Assembly: GCA_016199025.1 (NCBI GenBank)
Contig: JACQHM010000294.1
Span: forward strand, 1 to 17,491
Source: Candidatus Methylomirabilota bacterium
GTDB lineage: Bacteria > Methylomirabilota > Methylomirabilia > Methylomirabilales > JACQHM01
Length of the DNA: 17,491 nucleotides
Direction of reading: 5' to 3'
Shown: one piece after another, positions 6,245 through 12,067 of the stretch
Position numbering within the stretch: position 1 is the stretch's first letter
Layout of the letters: the number at the start of each line of letters is the position of its first letter
Made by a program: the position numbers and the translations under genes
The notes under the pieces: model-generated
Database searches by the model: none
Told to the model about the DNA's origin: nothing
The model's input: the letters and a program-made list of their open reading frames with translations, nothing else

Positions 6245-6272
6245 AGCGCTCAGCCATCAGCGTTCAGCGAAC
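6245..6272. repeat. Four tandem 7-bp units (AGCNNTC / AGCGAAC)
   Basis: AGCGCTC, AGCCATC, AGCGTTC, AGCGAAC occur in succession, a 7-bp period with AGC and the final C invariant and the middle variable. On the other strand it reads as GCTGA-type heptads. It lies downstream of the orphan antitoxin gene, where its toxin would be expected. Confidence 0.5.
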
Positions 6273-6292
6273 TGGATGTTCATGGGCACCAC

Positions 6293-6535
6293 TCAGGATG
6301 TCGAGATATGAAGAATCTCGTCCACTAACGCCTCACGCTCCTCCTCTGTCAGGCGGGAGAAGTCCAGTCCCCGCTCCCGGCAGATGGCCTCGATCCTTCC
6401 CCGGTTTCGCTCCACCATGCGATCGAGCCTCTCCAATCCGCCGATCAACTTCGCGAGCGCGACCCGTCTGGCCGCCGGAGAAAGCTGTTCAAGGCAACTC
6501 AGGATCTGCTCGTCGCTAACCTCGATCTTTGGCAT
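6293..6535 (-). CDS. Small antitoxin-like protein without a neighbouring toxin
   Basis: 80 aa, highly charged, predicted mostly helical, starting MPKIEVSDEQILSCLEQLSP and ending LTEEEREALVDEILHIS. The pattern (short beta start, helical Leu-rich middle, acidic C-terminus) matches small antitoxins found before PIN toxins, but no named family is assigned with certainty. ATG 6535 has GGAGGAGGGAGGAG upstream and is preferred over the in-frame 6562 start. On the minus strand nothing but a short repeat, a palindromic element and then the M48 gene follows, so a partner downstream is missing; the intact PIN gene lies upstream and belongs to its own DUF104 partner. Confidence 0.6.
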   Translation of the reverse strand: MPKIEVSDEQILSCLEQLSPAARRVALAKLIGGLERLDRMVERNRGRIEAICRERGLDFSRLTEEEREALVDEILHISTS

Positions 6536-6679
6536 CGTTCTCCTCCCTCCTCCGGTGCGCACTCATGGCGTGATTGGGCAGCTCCCGCCACGAGGTGGGC
6601 TGAGGCATCAGCTTGTTGCCGTGCCCATCCCTCCGAGTTTTTGGCCATTGGCCGGCACCTTCTCCCGCGCCTTCGAGTT

Positions 6680-7198
6680 TTAAGCGGAGGGCGATAGAGG
6701 TGAGGGGCTCCAGACCTTCAGAGACTCCACCCGTGCAAAATCAGGATCATTCGTTGCGATGTGCGTCAGGTGGTGTCTTTTCATGACGGCGAGGTTCATA
6801 GCGTCATTTGTGAGGAACCCGAAGGTCAACTTCTCCTCCTGGCTTGCCAGGAGATCGTCGAAAGTCGGGGTAAGGATGTGTACCCCTATAGCTTGGATCT
6901 TTTCCGGAACAACAAGATGTCCAGTGAGCTTTCTCACCTCTGTTGGGTGTTCTTTCAGGTACCGGACGACCTGCCTCGCCTCTACCTGAAGCGTTTCCGT
7001 GGCCTCGATGATCATTAAACGGTGAAGGACTTCGGCTACGACGATAAGCGAAGTAAAACCTGCCAGATCGCGGTCCTCAATCCGGCGGAGGAACGCGGAA
7101 CAGGCTGGCGTCAGCGCTGTAGGCCCTGAGAAATGGTACACAAAGATGTTCGCATCAATGAAGATCTCGGTGGCCGAGGGGATCTCCGAAAGCGTCAT
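6680..7198 (-). CDS. VapC-like PIN-domain toxin (ribonuclease)
   Basis: 172-aa PIN-domain protein expected to cut RNA with Mg2+/Mn2+. Acidic active-site candidates are all present: Asp15 in IFIDANIFVYH, Glu56 in LIVVAEVLHR, Asp132 in LTNDAMNLAVM, and Asp151 in IATNDPDF. ATG 7198 overlaps the antitoxin stop as ATGA, the usual coupled arrangement; a GTG at 7210 is the alternative start but has its purine-rich sequence too close. The length is somewhat longer than a minimal VapC (about 130 aa) because of an extra helical segment (60-110). The pair appears intact. Confidence 0.88.
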   Translation of the reverse strand: MTLSEIPSATEIFIDANIFVYHFSGPTALTPACSAFLRRIEDRDLAGFTSLIVVAEVLHRLMIIEATETLQVEARQVVRYLKEHPTEVRKLTGHLVVPEKIQAIGVHILTPTFDDLLASQEEKLTFGFLTNDAMNLAVMKRHHLTHIATNDPDFARVESLKVWSPSPLSPSA

Positions 7199-7404
7199 GG
7201 TGTTCCCCACTCCGGGAGATACTCCTCGCGTTCAGCGACTTCCTTCACCACCTCGGCCCTAGCCCGGATGAGGGCCTGGGTCTCCTCCACGACACTGGGC
7301 AGGACCTCGAGGGTGATCTTCAGCCGCTGGGACTCCTTGAGATCCAGCTTTTCGAGGGGCCTGAGAACCCCATTTTCGTAAATGGCGTGGATGGTCTTCA
7401 CCAC
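7195..7404 (-). CDS. DUF104-type antitoxin
   Basis: 69 aa starting MVKTIHAIYENGVLRPLEKLDL, the clear signature of the DUF104/AF2212-like small beta-rich antitoxin family, followed by an acidic helical tail (ETQALIRARAEVVKEVAE) that probably clamps the PIN toxin. Start is GTG at 7404 with AAGGAGGA 6 nt upstream; the next codon is also GTG. The stop overlaps the toxin ATG by 4 nt. Product expected to bind and inhibit the PIN protein and to autoregulate the operon. Confidence 0.85.
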   Translation of the reverse strand: MVKTIHAIYENGVLRPLEKLDLKESQRLKITLEVLPSVVEETQALIRARAEVVKEVAEREEYLPEWGTP

Positions 7405-7455
7405 AGGATCTCCTCCTTGTCCATCTGCATCTTGTCTCCCTTTTCACACACGGGA

Positions 7456-7484
7456 AGTCTATCAGCAAAGGGGCAGACGGTCAA
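7456..7484 (-). promoter_or_regulatory. Promoter of the DUF104-PIN operon
   Basis: Minus strand TTGACC (7484-7479), 17-bp spacer, TAGACT (7461-7456) with TGA just before it (extended -10). Start of transcription near 7449, leader about 45 nt. The rest of 7405-7546 holds no gene. Confidence 0.5.
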
Positions 7485-7546
7485 CGCTCCTCGACCAAAA
7501 CCAGTCGGAAGGGAACCACCTGCTTGCATGGTCAGGGGCCTCCGTT

Positions 7547-8026
7547 TCATCTCGTGGGGTTCTCTTGAGCGGGCTTGGCCCGAATCGCCTTGGCGCGGGC
7601 TTCCAGCTTTTCAGCTTCCGCGTCATGATGGGTTCTTCGGAGTAGGGCAGCGTAGTTCTCCAGGCTTGTGACCACGTCTGGGTGCTCCGGCCCCAAGGTT
7701 TTCTCCCGGATCGCTAGGGCCCGCTGGTAGAGCGGCTCAGCTTCAGTGTACTTGCCCTGGGCGCGGTAGACATCTGCTAGGCCGTAGAGGCTGGTGGCCA
7801 AGCGTCGGTCCTGTGGCCCGAAGCTCTCCACCTCCTTCAGGGCCGCCTGCAAGAACTTCTCTGCCTCGGCGTACCGGTGTTGCTGGTATGCTTTCCAGGC
7901 GGCTTCCATGTACGTCTCCCAGCGCGTGCCCTGGATGTCCCAGTGCGTGCCCGTAGCGCATGCTTGTGTGGCTACCAACACGACGCCTAAAACTCCCACC
8001 AGCCACCACCGTGTCTTGGTGCTCAT
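7547..8026 (-). CDS. TPR-repeat lipoprotein
   Basis: 159 aa with a lipoprotein signal peptide: Lys/Arg near the start, hydrophobic WWLVGVLGVVLVATQ, lipobox-like TQAC with the acylated Cys23. Three tetratricopeptide-like units follow: AAWKAYQQHRYAEAEKFLQ, then SLYGLADVYRAQGKYTEAE, then TSLENYAALLRRTHHDAEAE, of the kinesin-light-chain/TPR-12 type (ALAIREKTLGPEHPDV). It is probably membrane-anchored on the periplasmic side as a protein-binding scaffold. ATG 8026 has GGGGAG 7 nt upstream. It begins 15 nt after the HlyD-type gene stop, so it is likely the last gene of the ABC exporter operon and possibly a partner of that exporter. Confidence 0.8.
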   Translation of the reverse strand: MSTKTRWWLVGVLGVVLVATQACATGTHWDIQGTRWETYMEAAWKAYQQHRYAEAEKFLQAALKEVESFGPQDRRLATSLYGLADVYRAQGKYTEAEPLYQRALAIREKTLGPEHPDVVTSLENYAALLRRTHHDAEAEKLEARAKAIRAKPAQENPTR

Positions 8027-8041
8027 GTGGATCTCCCCAGA

Positions 8042-9253
8042 TCACGACTTTACCAGGACGACCTCCCCCTCTTTCAGGTCTGAAAGGATTTCGACGAACT
8101 CATCATCCTCAACCCCCGTGACGATCTTCCTCGCGGTATATGAGCCATTTGCCTTGACGATGACGAAGCGCTCCCCTCCCTCCTCTCTTATCACCTGCCG
8201 GGGGACGATCAGGACACCGTTCTTCTCAACCGCTGAAATCTTGACATCCACCGTGAGGCCGAGCTTCAAGGGAGTGTCCCGGGGAAGCTCGATCTGCGCC
8301 TCTAAGACCTTGGTGTCCAGCATCTCGGCCGGCTTTTCGGACCGGATGCTCTTCTTCCCCACCATGGTCCCGATCTCGATGACCGTTCCCCGAAACTCCT
8401 TCCCTGGATACGCATCCGAGGTGACGACTGTCTCCTGGCCCACCTTTACTTTCCGGACGTCGGTCTCGTCGATCTCTGCCCTCACCTGGACCCGGCTCAT
8501 GTCGGCCAGGGTGACGATGGGCCGGGGGTCCAGGAAGAAGGTGACCTCGCCCACATCCATGTGCTTCCTGACGATCTTCCCCGAGACGGGGACCTTGATC
8601 ATGGTATTCTGAAGCATCGCCTGGACATGTCGGAGGTCTGCCTCGGCTCGCTTCACCTGGGCCCGGACCATCCTTTTCACCTCCTCCCTGGTCCCCGCTT
8701 CCAGGAGGCTGAGCTGTTCCTTGGCGGAACGGTGCTGGGCAGCCGCCACCCAGTAACGCCGGTTGGCCTCATCAAACTGGGCCTGAGAGATCGCCCCCTC
8801 CTTCAGAAGCTCACTGAAGCGTTCCACGGTGGCCTTGGCCTCGTCCAGGACAGCTTTGGCTTCGTCGTGCTTGGCCCGGGACGCCTCCAGTTCCTGCTCC
8901 CTGGGGCCGGCCTCGACCTCCTGGAGCCTTGCCTTCGCCTCTTCCACATGCGCCTTCGCCTGTTCCAACTGGGCGCGGAGCTCCTCGTCGTCCAGCAGGG
9001 CGATGACCTGTCCTTTCTGGACAAGGTCCCCCTCCTTGACGAGGATCGCCTTGATCCGCTCGGTGGTCTTGGCCCCTATCTGGATCTCGGCGTACGGCTC
9101 CACCTTCCCCCGGGCGACGACGACTAAGTGAATGTTCCCTCTCCTGACCTGGAATTCCTGAGGAGCGGAATTTCTGGAAAAGGAGAGGACCCCAAGGATC
9201 GCGACCACGGAGAGGAAGATCAGGGTTCCGATGAGGAGCCAATGACGTTTCAA
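8042..9253 (-). CDS. HlyD/MacA-family periplasmic adaptor of an ABC exporter (DevB-like)
   Basis: 403-aa membrane-fusion protein. One N-terminal membrane anchor (about 5-26), a lipoyl half (55-90, EGDLVQKGQVIALLDDEE), a long alpha-helical hairpin/coiled coil (about 90-215, rich in AKAxLxEA), the second lipoyl half (IKVPVSGKIVRKHMDVGEV, about 219-237), a beta-barrel domain and a C-terminal membrane-proximal domain. It would connect the inner-membrane ABC transporter to an outer-membrane channel. Start is TTG at 9253 with GGGGAGGG upstream; no in-frame ATG lies before the anchor. Only 22 nt separate it from the ATPase gene. Confidence 0.9.
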   Translation of the reverse strand: MKRHWLLIGTLIFLSVVAILGVLSFSRNSAPQEFQVRRGNIHLVVVARGKVEPYAEIQIGAKTTERIKAILVKEGDLVQKGQVIALLDDEELRAQLEQAKAHVEEAKARLQEVEAGPREQELEASRAKHDEAKAVLDEAKATVERFSELLKEGAISQAQFDEANRRYWVAAAQHRSAKEQLSLLEAGTREEVKRMVRAQVKRAEADLRHVQAMLQNTMIKVPVSGKIVRKHMDVGEVTFFLDPRPIVTLADMSRVQVRAEIDETDVRKVKVGQETVVTSDAYPGKEFRGTVIEIGTMVGKKSIRSEKPAEMLDTKVLEAQIELPRDTPLKLGLTVDVKISAVEKNGVLIVPRQVIREEGGERFVIVKANGSYTARKIVTGVEDDEFVEILSDLKEGEVVLVKS

Positions 9254-9275
9254 CGAGCCCTCCCCTCTGAGGGTC

Positions 9276-10001
9276 TCACCTCTCTCTCAGACGCCCGGTG
9301 CCTTGCCCATGGATTGCCTCCTGATACGGGGCGAGGCGGCCATCTTCCATAAAGAAGACCTCATCGGCAAACTCCATGATCCTCATGTCATGGGACACGA
9401 CCACCACCGATCGGTTCCCCTGATCGGCCGCCCGCTTCAAGAGCTCGATGACAACCCGGCCGCTGTGGGAGTCCAGGTTCCCCGTCGGCTCGTCGGCCAG
9501 GAGGATTGGAGGATTGCCGGCAAAGGCCCTGGCGATGGCCACCCGCTGCTTCTCCCCGCCGCTTAAGTCCCTGGGCATGAAGTTCCACCGCTCGGCCAGC
9601 CCGACCGCGTCCAACAGGGCCCTGGCCTCTTGCTTGGCCACCCTCCCGTGGACCCCCCGAAGCTTCAGCGCCACCTCGACGTTCTCGGCGGAGGTCAACG
9701 CCGAGAAGAGGTTGAAGTGCTGGAAGATGAACCCGATATGGCGCCGCCGGATGAAGGGGAGGGAATGTTCCTCCCAGGGGACGGGCTCTCCCATGATCCA
9801 GACCTTGCCCTGCGTGGGTTTGAGGATACAGCCTAACATGGAGAGGAGGGTGGTCTTTCCACTCCCCGATGGCCCCATGAGGAGGACAAAGGCCCCCGCC
9901 GGGACCTTTACGTCCACGCCCCGAACGGCGTGGACCTTCACGGGCCCCTCCTCGTAGACCTTGTGGAGGCCCGAGGCCTCGATCCTGAAATTGTTCTGCA
10001 T
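9276..10001 (-). CDS. ABC exporter ATP-binding protein (LolD/MacB/DevA type)
   Basis: 241 aa, full-length nucleotide-binding domain: Walker A GPSGSGKT (43-50), Q-loop Gln94 in FIFQHFNLF, signature LSGGEKQR (146-153), Walker B ILLADEPTGNLD (166-177) and switch His204 in VVSHD. The EPTGNLDS sequence and the gene order with an FtsX-like permease and an HlyD adaptor place it in the type VII/MacB-LolD-DevA superfamily, which drives mechanotransmission rather than cargo passage through the membrane. ATG 10001 with an AAGG-containing upstream region. Confidence 0.94.
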   Translation of the reverse strand: MQNNFRIEASGLHKVYEEGPVKVHAVRGVDVKVPAGAFVLLMGPSGSGKTTLLSMLGCILKPTQGKVWIMGEPVPWEEHSLPFIRRRHIGFIFQHFNLFSALTSAENVEVALKLRGVHGRVAKQEARALLDAVGLAERWNFMPRDLSGGEKQRVAIARAFAGNPPILLADEPTGNLDSHSGRVVIELLKRAADQGNRSVVVVSHDMRIMEFADEVFFMEDGRLAPYQEAIHGQGTGRLRER

Positions 10002-10026
10002 CCCTTCGGCTCCGCTCAGGACAGGC

Positions 10027-11160
10027 TTATGCCCTGAAGACGATCACAGGATCGATCCGGAAGGCCCTTCGGATGGAGAGGATGGAGGAGCCCAAGCACA
10101 TGGCCAGGGTGATACCGAACATGGCCACTTCCAGGCCGGTGGTGATGGTGAGATTCAGGCCGAACCGTTCATACCCCTGGCCGATCACCATGGCGATCGC
10201 CAGGCCGATGAGGTACCCTAAGATGGCGTTGACAAGGGCCTGGTAGACAATGATGAACAGGAGGTCGCGGTTGGTCGCCCCGATGGCCTTCAGGGTCCCG
10301 AATTCCCTGAGGTGTTCCAAGGTGGAGGCGTAGATTGTCTGCCCCACGATGACCATCCCCACCAGAAACCCCAGGAGGGCGGTGAGGCCGAAACCGATCC
10401 CCATCCCCGTCTGGATGATCCAGTACTTCCTCGTCTTCCACGCAAAGTCCTCCTTGGTGTAGACATCCACCCCCTTGATCCCCTGGAGGCGCTCCACGAC
10501 CTTCCCCACGGGGACCCCAGGGGTGACCTTGGCCAGGATGAAGGTGGTCTGGTCCCAGTTCGTCAAGCGGTAGATGCCGGACAACCGCTTGGCGGTCTCA
10601 TAGTTGGTGAAGGCAACAGGATAGGTGGTGAAGGACTTGACATCCTGGGAGATGCCGACGACCTTCACCTGGGTGTCGAAGATCTCGAACGTGTCCCCGA
10701 CCCGTAAGCCGCCAAGCTTCCTCAGGGAGGATTCGTCCACGATGATGGTGTCGTCCACCTTGAGGTCCTTGATGCTCCCTTCCCTGAGCTTCCAGGGGCC
10801 CCCGACCCCCTTCTCGGGGTTAAACCCGACCATCTGGACCGTCTCGGTCGCCCCGTCTTTCAGCTTGATCAGCCCCCAGCCCATGACGACCATCTCCGCC
10901 CACTGAAACCCAGGGACCTCCTTCACCTTGGAGAGTTTTCGTTCGGGGAAGGGACGGGCGGAATCGAAGTTTACATTGTTCTCGGCCGTGATCCAGATGT
11001 CAGCATCGGAGTGGTCGATCAGGACCGAGGAGGCCCTGACGAAGCCGAGGTAGGCCCCCAGGTCGAAGAACATCAACACGACGGCGAAGGTGACGCCCAG
11101 AAGCGTCAGGACCAGCCGCGTCCGTTCCTTGATCAGGTTCTTCCACGCGATGAAAAACAT
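10027..11160 (-). CDS. FtsX-like ABC permease (DevC/MacB type)
   Basis: 377 aa with the topology of the MacB/FtsX permease family: one N-terminal membrane helix (about 15-38, LVLTLLGVTFAVVLMFF), a large periplasmic domain (about 45-250), and three C-terminal helices (about 255-282, 305-330, 345-365) with the family segment EHLREFGTLKAIGATNRDL between them. The N-terminal MFFIAWKNLIKERTRLVLT resembles cyanobacterial DevC. Together with the ATPase and the HlyD adaptor it forms a three-gene DevBCA-like exporter, whose substrate is unknown (DevBCA exports glycolipid, MacAB peptides and macrolides, others lipoproteins). Starts 9 nt after the stop of the DsbA-like gene. Confidence 0.9.
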   Translation of the reverse strand: MFFIAWKNLIKERTRLVLTLLGVTFAVVLMFFDLGAYLGFVRASSVLIDHSDADIWITAENNVNFDSARPFPERKLSKVKEVPGFQWAEMVVMGWGLIKLKDGATETVQMVGFNPEKGVGGPWKLREGSIKDLKVDDTIIVDESSLRKLGGLRVGDTFEIFDTQVKVVGISQDVKSFTTYPVAFTNYETAKRLSGIYRLTNWDQTTFILAKVTPGVPVGKVVERLQGIKGVDVYTKEDFAWKTRKYWIIQTGMGIGFGLTALLGFLVGMVIVGQTIYASTLEHLREFGTLKAIGATNRDLLFIIVYQALVNAILGYLIGLAIAMVIGQGYERFGLNLTITTGLEVAMFGITLAMCLGSSILSIRRAFRIDPVIVFRA

Positions 11161-11169
11161 CGTGCCAAT

Positions 11170-11793
11170 TTAAGGGCCGACACCTAACTCTTTCAAAACC
11201 TTGAGGTACTCCTCCATGGCGACAGCCCCCACCACCCGTCTCCCCCCGTCGAAGAGCACGGTAGGGATGGCCGTCACCTGGTGGACCCTCATGGCCTCGT
11301 CGCACTTCTTCAGGACCTCGTCTCGGACCTTCCCGCCCTCGTAGTCCTTCAGGAAGCGGTCCAGGTCCAGCTTTTCCGCCTGCTTTGCGACCTCCAGGAC
11401 CTCTTCCTTTCTGCCGATGTTCACCCCTTTCGAGAAGAAAGCCTCAAAGAGCTTGAGGTGAAGCTCCTCGAAGGCCTCTTTCCCCTGGAAGAGGGCACAG
11501 GAGCCGGCCTCCAAGGCGGGGAGGCTCCAGGTTGCGTAGTCATCCCGCCCCCATATCTTGTACGTGATCCCGACACTCTGCGCGTTTGCCGCAGCATGTT
11601 TCCACCCCTCCTCCCGGTAGGTCCCTTTCCACTTCCCTGTCGGAGCGGGGACGGGGCGCAGCGCGAAGGGGTGCCACTCGACCTCGATCTGGCCATTGAA
11701 CCGTTCTTGGATCTTTCGGAGGCGGACCGCCGCCGGGTAACACCAAGGTCACACATAGTCGGAGAACTCGATGATCTTTAAGGAAGTCGCCAT
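11170..11793 (-). CDS. DsbA/FrnE-like thioredoxin-fold protein with an in-frame TGA at the active site (putative selenoprotein, UPWC)
   Basis: A 207-residue DsbA/FrnE-like oxidoreductase if the TGA at 11749-11751 (codon 15) is read as selenocysteine. The frame reads KIIEFSDYV-TGA-PWCY, exactly where relatives have SD(F/Y)VCPWCY; Cys18 is kept. Then come VEWHPFALRPVP, a helical insertion, and the cis-Pro loop TAIPTVLFDGG near the C-terminus. No other stop occurs between ATG 11793 and TAA 11170, and homology runs on both sides, so a frameshift is excluded. AAAGGAGA lies 6-7 nt before the ATG. No signal peptide, so cytoplasmic like FrnE. The downstream permease starts 9 nt later. The alternative is a recent Cys-to-stop (TGC/TGT to TGA) nonsense mutation. 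Confidence 0.85.
11706..11747 (-). promoter_or_regulatory. SECIS-like hairpin downstream of the in-frame TGA
   Basis: Minus strand, starting 1 nt after the TGA: outer pairing CTTGG (11747-11743) with CCAAG (11710-11706), inner stem GGCGG (11734-11730) with CCGCC (11725-11721), apical loop CGGT. The loop begins 20 nt after the TGA with a G in its first two positions and GU at its end, matching the known geometry of bacterial SECIS elements (spacing roughly 16-37 nt, short stem, G in the loop). GC-rich coding DNA can fold by chance, so it supports but does not prove recoding. Confidence 0.6.
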
Positions 11794-11831
11794 CTTCGAT
11801 CTCCTTTTGAAGCAAGGTCCTCATCAGCCTG

Positions 11832-12053
11832 CTAAGGGCGGAACCCCGGCCCTCTCGCCTCCCACTGGATACCCTCCACCATCATAGAAAATCCTTTCTG
11901 GAGTTCCTCTCGGATCCTTAAGCGCAAAGCGCCCCCATCGGCGAATGCATCCTTGAGGATCCTCGCCGCTTCTTCCCGGATGACCTGCTGAAGGGTTTGG
12001 GCGAAGGCCTCTTCAAGCCCTTGCTGGATCAACTCCGGTACATTGATTGGCAT
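11832..12053 (-). CDS. Hypothetical 73-aa protein
   Basis: Small, predicted mostly helical protein (MPINVPELIQQGLEEAFAQ at the start, hydrophobic heptad-like pattern through about residue 60), with no cysteine, signal peptide or membrane helix. Family not recognised. The ATG at 12053 is preceded by AGGAGG 10 nt upstream, which itself overlaps the ligA stop region. It starts 14 nt after ligA and ends 38 nt before the DsbA-like gene, so co-transcription is likely. The good ribosome site and conserved spacing argue for a real gene. Confidence 0.6.
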   Translation of the reverse strand: MPINVPELIQQGLEEAFAQTLQQVIREEAARILKDAFADGGALRLRIREELQKGFSMMVEGIQWEARGPGFRP

Positions 12054-12067
12054 CTTTATCTTTCCTC

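Noticed and set aside
6518..6648. 43-codon minus-strand ORF starting at ATG 6648
   Set aside because: It overlaps the antitoxin start in another frame, has no recognised motif and could be chance.
7199..7210. GTG at 7210 as start of the PIN toxin
   Set aside because: In-frame but its purine-rich sequence is too close to the start; ATG 7198 overlapping the antitoxin stop is the normal vapBC layout.
11421..11824. Separate small minus-strand ORFs (11540-11824, 11421-11756) at the start of the DsbA-like gene
   Set aside because: They are in other frames and show no family resemblance; the frame with TGA at codon 15 carries the DsbA-like motifs on both sides.
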